A stretch of DNA of 20,406 bases from Fidelibacterota bacterium UBA1134 (lineage in GTDB: Bacteria; Fidelibacterota; Marinisomatia; Marinisomatales; S15-B10), in assembly GCA_002311975.1 (NCBI GenBank), contig DCAL01000113.1, forward strand, positions 37,860-58,265. Reading direction: 5' to 3'. Shown one piece after another: positions 1 through 7,918 of this stretch. The position numbers were made by a program, and so were the translations under genes. The notes beneath the pieces are model-generated. The model had not been told where the DNA came from. It searched no databases and saw only the letters and a program-made list of their open reading frames with translations. The number at the start of each line of letters is the position of its first letter. Positions within the stretch are counted from its first letter, which is position 1.

Positions 1-816
1 GGTGTAGCCCGGAAAATAGCGGAAGGCGCCCGGCTTCTTCACGAATCCGGTTACCAGTACTGCACTCTCGTTGTAGGTGGTAAACTCCTCGGCGCCGGGA
101 CGATACTCCTTGAGAAACGGCACTTCCACCCGATCTCCCTCCTGTAACATGGGATTTTGCTCCAAATCACCAAATAACAAAAACGTTTTCAGAGAAATGG
201 GCTGAACGGAACCGTCGGCCCGGATCACTTCTACGGACTCCTCATCAGCGTATTTGTGCAAGCCTCCAGCTTCTGAAATTACTTCAGTCACACGATCAGC
301 CGCCGTCACCAGTACAAAGCCCGGATCCTGAACAGCGCCCACCACAAGCGACCGGAAAGTCCGGACATTCACCAGCGTCACATCAACAACTGAATTCCGG
401 TAGGCATTCTTAATGACGAACTCTCGGATAGATTTGATTGCATCGCTCAAAGTAAAACCAGTGACCTTTACGATCCCTACGGTGGGAATCAGCAGATCAC
501 CTGTAGGATTGACCCTCAGAGTAAAGAGGAGATTTTCAGCTGTCACAATGTTGATTCCGATCACGTCACCGGGGCCTAAGACGTACTCATCTGGATTGAT
601 GGGACGTTCTACCGGTGTAAACTCTCCCAACTTAAGAAGCGCTTCCTGTTCAATGCGAGGTTCTTCAAATTTGGTGTCCATCTCCCCGAAAGGGCGGAAG
701 AAGCCGGAAGTCTGACCAATCGCGGGGCTGTTCGTGCAAATCATCAACAGTAGAAGCAGCACTAATCTCATCCGCCGCTCCATGTAATACTGTTCAATAC
801 CTGGTCGTCGCTTCAT
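1..816 (-). CDS. Wza-type polysaccharide export protein, partial (3' end off window)
   Basis: This is an open minus-strand frame of 272 codons with no stop before the left edge, so the C-terminus is missing. Residues about 17-34 form a hydrophobic signal peptide ending near AIG-Q; I see no lipobox cysteine. Residues about 76-155 match the poly_export domain of outer-membrane polysaccharide exporters, with the hallmark YVLGPGDVIGI at 78-88. An SLBB-like domain follows (about 156-235), and a second seems to begin near residue 252 (VLVTGFVKKPG). Family members form the outer-membrane or periplasmic channel for capsule or exopolysaccharide. The ATG at 816 has a GAGG Shine-Dalgarno sequence about 7 nt upstream; in-frame ATGs at 783 and 771 are less well supported. 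It lies 31 nt after rfbB and is the last visible gene of the ugd-rfbC-rfbB operon, which fits a surface-polysaccharide locus. Confidence 0.88.
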   Translation of the reverse strand, partial: MKRRPGIEQYYMERRMRLVLLLLLMICTNSPAIGQTSGFFRPFGEMDTKFEEPRIEQEALLKLGEFTPVERPINPDEYVLGPGDVIGINIVTAENLLFTLRVNPTGDLLIPTVGIVKVTGFTLSDAIKSIREFVIKNAYRNSVVDVTLVNVRTFRSLVVGAVQDPGFVLVTAADRVTEVISEAGGLHKYADEESVEVIRADGSVQPISLKTFLLFGDLEQNPMLQEGDRVEVPFLKEYRPGAEEFTTYNESAVLVTGFVKKPGAFRYFPGYT

Positions 817-847
817 CTTGACCTCTTTTTCAAAATGTCGAAAACCG

Positions 848-1861
848 TCATGTCAGTTCGAGGCCATAGTAACTTTTATAGAATTCGAGGAACTCCCCGG
901 ACTTAAGTCTCTTCCACCACTCCTCGTGACTTTTGTACCATTCGATGGTTTGCTCAAGGGCTGCCTCAAAACTGTGTTTCGGCTCCCATCCCATCGATCT
1001 GATCTTATCACAGTTGAGTGAATATCTCTGGTCGTGCCCCTTACGATCCTCAACGTACCGCATGAGGCTTTCAGGTTTCTCCAACTGCTTCAGGATCAGA
1101 TGAGTGATGTCAACATTTTGCTTCTCATTCCCGCCCCCGACGTTATAAGTCTCACCCAGTTCTCCTTCTCTCAGAAGAAAATCGATGGCGCTGCAATGAT
1201 CATTAACATAAATCCAATCGCGTACGTTCTTACCATCCCCGTAGAGTGGGAGCGGTTCATCTTCCAGGGCATTTGTTACAAACAGCGGGATGAGTTTTTC
1301 CGGGTACTGGTAAGGACCAAAGTTATTGCTGGCCCTTGTCACGATTACCGGAATCCTGTAAGTAACAAAATACGAGTAAGCCAATCGATCACCGCCGGCT
1401 TTGCTGGCCGAATAAGGACTGCTGGGCATGAGGGTGTCTGTCTCACTGAAGCTGCCGTCATCGATGCTGCCGTAGACCTCATCCGTACTGATCTGCAAGA
1501 ACAGATCGATACCGTGATCTTTTGCCGCCTCCAGCAGGACAAAGACGCCGAAAACGTCCGTCTGAATGAAATCGTCCGGCTTTCCGATGGAGCGATCAAC
1601 GTGACTCTCCGCCGCAAAATTGATCACCACGTCCGGCGAGTAATCGTTGAAGACGCCTTCAATCAATGTTCTGTCGCAAATATCGCCATGGACGAAGTGA
1701 TACCTCGAGCTGTCCGCCAAGTCCTCCAGACTCTGTTGATTGCCGGCGTATGTCAGCTTATCAAGATTGATGATCCGCGATGATTTGTCAGATGCCATCA
1801 GATGACGAACAAAATTGCTGCCGATGAACCCGCAACCGCCTGTAATCAGATAAGTCTTCAC
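848..1861 (-). CDS. rfbB: dTDP-glucose 4,6-dehydratase
   Basis: The product is an extended short-chain dehydrogenase (about 337 aa) that converts dTDP-glucose to dTDP-4-keto-6-deoxyglucose, the entry step to dTDP-rhamnose and other deoxysugars. Visible motifs are the NAD-binding glycine motif TGGCGFIG (residues 7-14), the catalytic Thr-Asp-Glu of STDEVYG (126-128) and the YSASK dyad (Tyr150, Lys154). All catalytic residues are intact and the length is normal for RmlB. I chose the GTG at 1861 because it begins just before the Rossmann motif and overlaps the upstream stop as GTGA, suggesting translational coupling. An in-frame ATG at 1903 would add 14 residues and lengthen the overlap. It sits between an RmlC-like gene and a Wza-type exporter. 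RmlA and RmlD are not in the window, so the final sugar is unknown. Confidence 0.95.
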   Translation of the reverse strand: MKTYLITGGCGFIGSNFVRHLMASDKSSRIINLDKLTYAGNQQSLEDLADSSRYHFVHGDICDRTLIEGVFNDYSPDVVINFAAESHVDRSIGKPDDFIQTDVFGVFVLLEAAKDHGIDLFLQISTDEVYGSIDDGSFSETDTLMPSSPYSASKAGGDRLAYSYFVTYRIPVIVTRASNNFGPYQYPEKLIPLFVTNALEDEPLPLYGDGKNVRDWIYVNDHCSAIDFLLREGELGETYNVGGGNEKQNVDITHLILKQLEKPESLMRYVEDRKGHDQRYSLNCDKIRSMGWEPKHSFEAALEQTIEWYKSHEEWWKRLKSGEFLEFYKSYYGLELT

Positions 1862-2340
1862 GATACGGCATCCCAATCGAAACCGATAGACGGATCGTCC
1901 CACGGGATTCGTTCCTCGTCCGGGTCGTGCGCATCATAACTTTCGGTCGTATGATAGAACAGCAGAACAGGCTCACGGCTGACAACCTTGTATCCGTGAG
2001 CAACACCTTCGGGAATCAGAATCAGCTTGTAATCATCGACGCCAGCTGCAAAAGTCTGCGTTACGCCGTGCGTTGGGGAGTCGCGGCGCATATCGTGCAA
2101 CACTATGACAGCCTTGCCGGAAGCTACAAACCAGAGATCGTCTTGCTTTTTATGCCAGTGGAAGGCCTTGATTGTGCCAGCATACGCCACGGTGAAAGTG
2201 GTCTGGCCGAATTTGCGCAACAGGCCGTCATCATCGCGCAAGACTTCCATCAGAAATCCTTCTTTCGTTATGCTTTCCTCCATATCAGGTATATCCTGAT
2301 GAACTGTCATATCTTTGACTTTCACGCCTTCAATATTCAC
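1858..2340 (-). CDS. RmlC-like cupin, putative dTDP-4-keto-6-deoxysugar 3,5-epimerase
   Basis: This 160-residue single-domain cupin resembles dTDP-4-dehydrorhamnose 3,5-epimerase. It has the DxRxxSPTxG element (DMRRDSPTHG), the IPEGVAHGYKV element carrying the conserved His-Gly, and the C-terminal signature IPWDDPSIGFDW. The classical RmlC segment around the catalytic His (RGLHYQ) is replaced by KAFHWHKKQ, so it belongs to a divergent subfamily. The His is kept, but exact activity (3-, 5- or 3,5-epimerase, or another sugar-nucleotide isomerase) cannot be read from sequence. The start is the GTG at 2340, which overlaps the ugd stop as GTGA; an internal ATG ten codons later is possible. Its stop overlaps the rfbB GTG in the same way. 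Being placed directly before rfbB suggests that it acts on the RfbB product. Confidence 0.82.
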   Translation of the reverse strand: MNIEGVKVKDMTVHQDIPDMEESITKEGFLMEVLRDDDGLLRKFGQTTFTVAYAGTIKAFHWHKKQDDLWFVASGKAVIVLHDMRRDSPTHGVTQTFAAGVDDYKLILIPEGVAHGYKVVSREPVLLFYHTTESYDAHDPDEERIPWDDPSIGFDWDAVS

Positions 2341-3653
2341 CTGACGCTCGATCTCCCTATATTCTCAAACCTGAAACCTATTCGATTCAACTCATTCGGG
2401 CTCAGGAGGTTTCTTGCATCAAACAGAACCTTTTCATTCATCAGCTCGCCTACCCTTGCCAGATCCATCCCCCTGAATTCGTGCCACTCGGTCATCACGA
2501 CGGCTGCATCCACACCCTTTACCGCCTCCTCAATCGACGAACAGTAGTTCACATCAGGAAACAGTTTTGCCATATTTTTATTTGCTTTAGGATCATACGC
2601 CCTCACGTTGCACCCTTTTTCCGCCAAAAAAGTGAGAAGCGGTATGACAGGTGATTCCCGAACATCATCAGTGTTGGCCTTGAATGCCAGACCGAGGACA
2701 GCAATTGTTTTGTTATCAAGATCATTCTTCATCAGCCGTTCAAGTTTCTCTGTCACCCTGCTCTTCTGGAACTCATTAGCTCTTATGGCGGCCTTGACCA
2801 CCTCAAGATTGACTCCCCTCTCCTTCGCCTGATGTACCAGAGCTTTTGTATCCTTTGGAAAACACGATCCGCCATAGCCCGGACCCGGATGCAAAAATTT
2901 TGAACTGATGCGGCCATCGAGCGCCATAGCCCGTGTCACAGTATGAATGTCAGCCCCGTTCTCATCGCACAGATTTGCCAATTCGTTGACATACGAAATC
3001 TTCACCGCCAGAAACGCGTTCGACGCATACTTGATTGTCTCCGCAGTCTGAATGTTCGTGATTACCATTGGCGTCTCATTGATGAACAGAGGCCGGTAAA
3101 CCTCCTTAATTAGCGCCAAAGCCCTTTCCGAATCTGTCCCGATAACCACCCTGTTTGGTATCATGAAATCACTGACCGCCGCCCCCTCCCTCAGAAACTC
3201 CGGATTGGATATGATATCAAACTCAGCTCTACCCTTTGAATTTTCACGGATGATACTCCGAATGAACTCCCCCGTACCGATAGGAACAGTACTCTTTGTG
3301 GCAACAACTTTATAGTCTGTCAGGTTTTGACCGATAACCCGACCGGCATCCTCCACAGCCGAAAGATCCGCTTCACCGTCATTCCCCATAGGCGTCCAAA
3401 CGGCGATAAATACAGCCTCAGACTCCTGTACAGATTCACCGATATTTGTAGAAAAGGAGAGCCGCCCTGTTTCCACATTCCTAGCCACCAATTCATTGAG
3501 CCCGGGCTCATAGAACGGGATTATCCCATCCTCAATCTGACTAACTTTTTCCTTGTTTATATCGACACAAACTACCTCATTGCCGAAATCCGCCAAGCCG
3601 GCCCCACTCACCAGCCCAACATAGCCCGTGCCGATTATAGTAATCTTCTTCAT
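2337..3653 (-). CDS. ugd: UDP-glucose 6-dehydrogenase
   Basis: The 438-residue product matches the UDP-glucose/GDP-mannose dehydrogenase family, which oxidises UDP-glucose to UDP-glucuronate in the cytoplasm using 2 NAD+. The N-terminal Rossmann motif is GTGYVGL (8-14) with the adenine-binding acid in CVDIN (29-33). The catalytic cysteine lies in GGSCFPKDT (Cys264), followed by the C-terminal UDP-binding domain, which carries LGLAFKANTDDVRESP. The length is typical. The ATG at 3653 starts directly at the nucleotide-binding strand; the Shine-Dalgarno sequence is weak. It is the first gene of a capsule-type sugar-nucleotide operon, 72 nt after the vWA gene, with a recognisable promoter in that gap. 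UDP-glucuronate is a common precursor of acidic capsular polysaccharides, in keeping with the export protein downstream. Confidence 0.96.
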   Translation of the reverse strand: MKKITIIGTGYVGLVSGAGLADFGNEVVCVDINKEKVSQIEDGIIPFYEPGLNELVARNVETGRLSFSTNIGESVQESEAVFIAVWTPMGNDGEADLSAVEDAGRVIGQNLTDYKVVATKSTVPIGTGEFIRSIIRENSKGRAEFDIISNPEFLREGAAVSDFMIPNRVVIGTDSERALALIKEVYRPLFINETPMVITNIQTAETIKYASNAFLAVKISYVNELANLCDENGADIHTVTRAMALDGRISSKFLHPGPGYGGSCFPKDTKALVHQAKERGVNLEVVKAAIRANEFQKSRVTEKLERLMKNDLDNKTIAVLGLAFKANTDDVRESPVIPLLTFLAEKGCNVRAYDPKANKNMAKLFPDVNYCSSIEEAVKGVDAAVVMTEWHEFRGMDLARVGELMNEKVLFDARNLLSPNELNRIGFRFENIGRSSVR

Positions 3654-3676
3654 CCTATTCTATCGTGAAACGGTAA

Positions 3677-3708
3677 CAAAACTACCACTCCCGAATCCTA
3701 AATGTCAA
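3677..3708 (-). promoter_or_regulatory. Candidate promoter of the ugd polysaccharide operon
   Basis: In the 72-nt gap before ugd, the minus strand shows a perfect TTGACA (3703-3708), an 18-nt spacer and TAGTTTTG (3677-3684). The last element matches the Bacteroidetes -7 consensus TAnnTTTG exactly. This separates the polysaccharide operon from the housekeeping cluster upstream. The eleven bases TTGACATTTAG recur at the HD-protein promoter near 20024. The assignment is by eye only. Confidence 0.5.
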
Positions 3709-3725
3709 CTGTTTGCAGCAACTCC

Positions 3726-5867
3726 TCATTGAAGACCGGTCATACGCCGAATCACCCATTCGCCTGCCAGCAGCACAAATCCAGCGAGCAACAATGGCCA
3801 CCAGTGTGATAGCTGAATTGTCTGCTTGAAGAGGAAGAATTCTTTCTCAAAGGCGACAAGATCAACGACTCGATCCCGGCTGTCCCATTGGAGGAAGGTA
3901 CCGCCTGTCCTGTCTGACAGATCCTGTAAGAGAGGTCTGTTAAGGAATACTCTGTTCAGCTCAATCTGGCTTTCCTCAACAATAAAGTTTCCCGCCTGAA
4001 GCGGCAGATCCGGCAATGACAGTTCAATAATCTCATACGAATACTTCCCTCCTCTGCCGGCAAAGAAAGTTGTTTTCCACAGTGCTGAGGCACGGTCATA
4101 AGAGAGGGGATACGATCGGCTTTCTCCTTCAGTAGTGAGAAGGCGAAGCTGCAAGCTCGGGAGGCCTTCTTTCGTACGAACTCTCGTCAGATGAGATCCT
4201 TCAACAACGATCTGTTCACCTTGATGAAACTTATTCTTATTGAAACTGAAATAGGCAGTTTGCTCACCGGTGATTCTCACGAGCCAACCGAGAATCCTCT
4301 GCCAGAAGTCAACCACACTTTCAGATGCACCTGTATTGATGCTGCGGAAATAGAGTTCCCACAGGTCTGGTGATGTGAATGTCGCTCTCCTCTGAAGCGT
4401 ACCTGTTGGTCTGCGTATCTCCCCAGCCAGCACAAGAGGGATCTGCGACGGTCCTTGAAGGAAAGCCAGGACGTCCACCCCGGGAACGCCAGGTTCCACA
4501 GACAATAGAGGAGTTACTGGGGGGAGCATCAAGTCTTCATTTGCTGCAGGAGATTGCTCGGCCAGAAATCTCAGATTCGCTAAGACTGATGCTGCCGGGC
4601 GGAACTGAAGAGCATACCTCTCCCCAACCCTAAGATTAGTAGCCGCAACCTGAAGACCAAGAACATCAAAAAACATTCCAGCTCTCTCATTCAAGACATT
4701 CGGTCCCGCAACGAACAGTAAGGAGGCCTTTTCTCTCTCAACCTTCTTCTTGAGATCAAGTATCCATTTTTCACTGATCGAACTGGTGGGGAGATTATCA
4801 AGAATGATGAGATCATAGTTCGTTCTCCAGAAGGATGCAATTGACGACTGCCACCGGTTCTGAAGTCGAATATAGTGACTGACCAAAAGCTTTGGTTCCC
4901 TCTCCATCACCCGTTTAAGAAATCCTGTGTTGGCTGAAGGAGCACCTGATATCAAGGCAACGATGAATCTGTCCTTCAGCGTCGTGATGTTAAATGATGA
5001 TCTGTTGTTTGCAATATTGACTTCATCCTTGACTGACGTCGCGTGGATGGAGTATGGTAGTGTTCCGGGTCTGGTCAATTCGAACTGAAATCGCACCGTC
5101 TGGAGTGATCCATCGCCCTCCAAAGCAAGCACCTTAGTACCTAACAACTCTTTCTCTCTTGATAGAGTGACATGAATCCGTTCACCTTCTGTGCCGATAG
5201 AGACTACATCTATCTCCGCCTTAACCATGTCACCCTGAATACCGACTGCGGGTACATTGACCTTCTCGATGCGAACATCCACCATCGGCTTCAGTTCACC
5301 TATTCCTATTGTGTGAACGGGAAAGGCAATGTCAGCACCGAGATGTCTCGGATCATCACCTGCGGTATACTGGCCGTCCGTCACCAACACAATGCTTTCC
5401 AGAAAGGTATCTGACGGCGTCGAACCGCTCTTTTCCAGCAAGTCGTCCATTCTTGTTGTGGACTCCGAAAGAGCGAGACTCAGATCATCATGTTCAATCT
5501 GTCGAACCTCTGATCCAAAAGTATAGAGTTCTACCAAGGCGTCTGAACCGCTCCTGTCAGCTGCATCTTTTAGGGATGAAGCTATCTCCTGATATCCGCC
5601 GAGAAGCGATTCTGCCGAAACTGCGCGGTGATAAGAAGCACTGACCGAATTATCGAAAAACACCCTGACAAGCGGCTTCTTTGCTAATGTGACAGTGCGA
5701 GAAATATCGAGTTCCGCTAAGACAATAACAAAAATTAGAAATGCTATACTGCGGAGAAGAAAAGGTATTGTATTCTTGCTCTCTCCTTTTGCGAAACGAA
5801 CCTTATAAGCGTATAAGCCAAGGGATACCAGTACGGCGCCCAAAACGATCAAAGACCAGATCAACAT
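3726..5867 (-). CDS. Membrane-anchored von Willebrand factor A domain protein of unknown function
   Basis: This is a 713-residue membrane protein. Two hydrophobic helices (about 3-20 and 36-52) are followed by a vWA domain with an intact metal-ion site: DNSVS at 72-76 (DxSxS) and TDG at 163-165. Next come a CARDB/Ig-like region (about 197-295) and an alpha/beta region resembling the glutamine-amidotransferase-like fold often attached to such proteins (about 300-480). A second beta-rich domain follows, then a single C-terminal helix (about 690-707) ending in a basic RR anchor. This layout resembles large vWA proteins near Bat-type operons, but no MoxR ATPase or DUF58 partner is visible. Most of the protein would face the periplasm. 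It lies 29 nt after tsaD, so it is probably the last gene of the housekeeping cluster. The precise role is unknown. Confidence 0.8.
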   Translation of the reverse strand: MLIWSLIVLGAVLVSLGLYAYKVRFAKGESKNTIPFLLRSIAFLIFVIVLAELDISRTVTLAKKPLVRVFFDNSVSASYHRAVSAESLLGGYQEIASSLKDAADRSGSDALVELYTFGSEVRQIEHDDLSLALSESTTRMDDLLEKSGSTPSDTFLESIVLVTDGQYTAGDDPRHLGADIAFPVHTIGIGELKPMVDVRIEKVNVPAVGIQGDMVKAEIDVVSIGTEGERIHVTLSREKELLGTKVLALEGDGSLQTVRFQFELTRPGTLPYSIHATSVKDEVNIANNRSSFNITTLKDRFIVALISGAPSANTGFLKRVMEREPKLLVSHYIRLQNRWQSSIASFWRTNYDLIILDNLPTSSISEKWILDLKKKVEREKASLLFVAGPNVLNERAGMFFDVLGLQVAATNLRVGERYALQFRPAASVLANLRFLAEQSPAANEDLMLPPVTPLLSVEPGVPGVDVLAFLQGPSQIPLVLAGEIRRPTGTLQRRATFTSPDLWELYFRSINTGASESVVDFWQRILGWLVRITGEQTAYFSFNKNKFHQGEQIVVEGSHLTRVRTKEGLPSLQLRLLTTEGESRSYPLSYDRASALWKTTFFAGRGGKYSYEIIELSLPDLPLQAGNFIVEESQIELNRVFLNRPLLQDLSDRTGGTFLQWDSRDRVVDLVAFEKEFFLFKQTIQLSHWWPLLLAGFVLLAGEWVIRRMTGLQ

Positions 5868-5896
5868 TTCAGAGCTTCGGTGGAAACGAGAGCCGC

Positions 5897-6895
5897 CTAC
5901 TGACCGGCCAGTCTCAAGTTGGGGATGACGGCGAGATCTCCCGAGCGCTCCGGCGAAGACTTAAGATACAGTTCACCGGTGAATGCTACCATAGCGGCAT
6001 TATCGGTACAGAGGCTTGCATCGGGGTATAGAACGGTACAGTCACCAAGGATTGCCTCAGCCTTTTCTCTCATCTCTTGATTAGCGGCCACACCTCCGCC
6101 CATGACGGTTGTTCTGATGCCGGTCTGATCGACAGCCAACCGCAGCTTGTTCAGAAGAATACCGATAATAGCGGCTTGATAACTGGCCGCAATATCAGCC
6201 AGATTCTGACTGATCATATCTTTCCCCTCTTGCCGAACGTAATTGAGGAGCGCCGTCTTCAGTCCGCTGAAGCTGAATTCGATGTTATCTGATTTTCGGA
6301 ATGCCTGCGGGAATGTCACGGCAGTCTCATCTCCGCCTTTTGCCGCTTTTTCAATAGCCGGCCCGCCGGGATAATCGAGACCGAGGATGCGCGCCCCTTT
6401 ATCAAATGCCTCTCCTGCAGCGTCATCTCTTGTCTCTCCCAGAAGCTCATAGGTGCCGAATCCGTTCACTTTCCAAATCTGAGTATGTCCTCCCGAAACA
6501 AGCAGCGAGAGGAACGGATAATTCAACTTAGGATCGGCGATAAAGTTCGCAAAAATGTGCGCCTCCATATGATTCATGCCGAGGCAAGGTATCTCCAACC
6601 CCTCGGAAAGACCGGACGCAAAACTGACACCAGTCAAGAGTGCGCCCATCAAACCGGGCCCTCGCGTAACGGCTATTGCATGAAGGTTCTCCTTTAAAAC
6701 AGCGGCACCATTTAACGCCTCCTCTACAATAGGGACAATCTGTTTTTCGTGCTCTCTCGAAGCAATTTCGGGTACGACGCCTCCATATTGACCGTGGATT
6801 TTCTGTGAAGAAATCACTGAAGAGAGTATAGAGCCACCTTGGCAAACAGCAGCGGCCGTCTCATCGCAGGAAGTCTCGATTCCCAGAACGATCAT
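5897..6895 (-). CDS. tsaD: tRNA N6-adenosine threonylcarbamoyltransferase
   Basis: The 332-residue product is TsaD (formerly Gcp). It transfers threonylcarbamoyl from TC-AMP to A37 of ANN-decoding tRNAs, working with TsaB and TsaE. The sequence starts with GIETSCDET (5-13), the ASKHA-fold nucleotide-binding segment. It has the metal-binding HMEAH (His109, His113), LVSGGHTQIW, the D/P/G-rich KGARILGLDYPGGP and the C-terminal GGGVAAN. The length is standard. The ATG at 6895 overlaps the upstream YbbR-protein stop as ATGA, so translation is likely coupled. It lies in a run of translation-related genes (trpS, rluB, rpsA). TsaB and TsaE are not in the window. Confidence 0.97.
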   Translation of the reverse strand: MIVLGIETSCDETAAAVCQGGSILSSVISSQKIHGQYGGVVPEIASREHEKQIVPIVEEALNGAAVLKENLHAIAVTRGPGLMGALLTGVSFASGLSEGLEIPCLGMNHMEAHIFANFIADPKLNYPFLSLLVSGGHTQIWKVNGFGTYELLGETRDDAAGEAFDKGARILGLDYPGGPAIEKAAKGGDETAVTFPQAFRKSDNIEFSFSGLKTALLNYVRQEGKDMISQNLADIAASYQAAIIGILLNKLRLAVDQTGIRTTVMGGGVAANQEMREKAEAILGDCTVLYPDASLCTDNAAMVAFTGELYLKSSPERSGDLAVIPNLRLAGQ

Positions 6896-7872
6896 TCCGG
6901 GATTCTGCGTACCGTCAGTTCTAGTGTCTTGGGCGAAAGATCACTCCACTCGAGAACATCTTCGGGTACCACGATATCCGGTTCTCGAAAAGGTTGATCT
7001 ATACGACGCTTCTCATAATCTATATACACCTCGATATCAGTCGCCTCAAGTTCTGCGATGAACTGAACCCCACCCGTAACTGTGAGTGATACCGTAGATG
7101 GATTGGGAAAGGCACGGATATTCTGCGGCACATTCAAGACTGTAACCGGTACTTCCGTAATGATTCGCTCTCCGATGCTCTGGATGTCTGCGGAGAGGCT
7201 GATCTGAGGAGGTGAAGCCTCCACTGTTCTCGGAAAGTCGAATTCCAGGAGAATAAAGGTCTGAACAGATGATTGAAGAGACATGAAAGAGTCCGCAACG
7301 GTCTCTAACTGATCCACGAACCTGACAATCTCCTTAGGTCCCTTGAGTTCGATACTGGAAGGAAACAGCTGTGTCAATCCCACCTGCACGAATCCAGCAT
7401 CCGGCTGAATGAAGACTCTGGAAACGACGCGAAGCGGCTTGATCATATAGTCGTCGAGTGAAATGTGGATCGAATCCGGACGGACTACTTCAATAAAGTC
7501 AAGTTCGAAGCCGGAGGGGATAACGACCTTCTGGCTGTATCTGCTAAAATAGTCGTTCAAGTAAAAGTCGTAATTGGTGCTGATTTTTTCAAGATCAAGA
7601 ACAAGCTTAAAATCGGAAACGGACTTCAACAGGAGCGTCTTCAGAAACGCCCTGCCCGTGGCACGAAATCTTACGTCCGCAGTGGGTTCAACTTCTCCCC
7701 GCAAGGTCTTGCCTTCCTTAATGTTGCGTACCTCAATGGGCACCTCCAACACATAAACGTACGTCCTTTCTGATATAACAAAGAGCCACAGAATGACGGC
7801 GAAAAAAAAAGCACCCGACCAAGTTGACAGGTGCCCCGACTTCATGATTCTCTTGAACGCTTCCAGATTCAC
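6892..7872 (-). CDS. YbbR/CdaR-like repeat membrane protein
   Basis: This 326-residue protein has one N-terminal transmembrane helix (about residues 18-34, ending LWLFVISE) followed by an extracytoplasmic beta-rich region. The region fits YbbR-like repeats: sections such as YVLEVPIEVRNI, PLRVVSRVF and VPVTVLNVPQNIRAFPNPSTV recur with the usual VPV-NxP pattern. In Firmicutes the best-known YbbR protein, CdaR, regulates the diadenylate cyclase CdaA, which is normally next door. No CdaA gene is in this window, so that role cannot be assumed. The start is a GTG at 7872, 46 nt after the rpsA stop and without a clear Shine-Dalgarno; an ATG at 7845 nine codons downstream is a real alternative that keeps the helix. 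It overlaps tsaD by ATGA. Confidence 0.8.
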   Translation of the reverse strand: MNLEAFKRIMKSGHLSTWSGAFFFAVILWLFVISERTYVYVLEVPIEVRNIKEGKTLRGEVEPTADVRFRATGRAFLKTLLLKSVSDFKLVLDLEKISTNYDFYLNDYFSRYSQKVVIPSGFELDFIEVVRPDSIHISLDDYMIKPLRVVSRVFIQPDAGFVQVGLTQLFPSSIELKGPKEIVRFVDQLETVADSFMSLQSSVQTFILLEFDFPRTVEASPPQISLSADIQSIGERIITEVPVTVLNVPQNIRAFPNPSTVSLTVTGGVQFIAELEATDIEVYIDYEKRRIDQPFREPDIVVPEDVLEWSDLSPKTLELTVRRIPE

Positions 7873-7918
7873 AAGTCTTTATTCGGAAAATACCCGCTGC
7901 TGGGAAGAAACTGAGAAA

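Noticed and set aside
1034..1783. Long open frame on the plus strand antisense to rfbB
   Set aside because: It is a shadow of a strongly conserved gene, with no recognisable protein features and no ribosome binding site.
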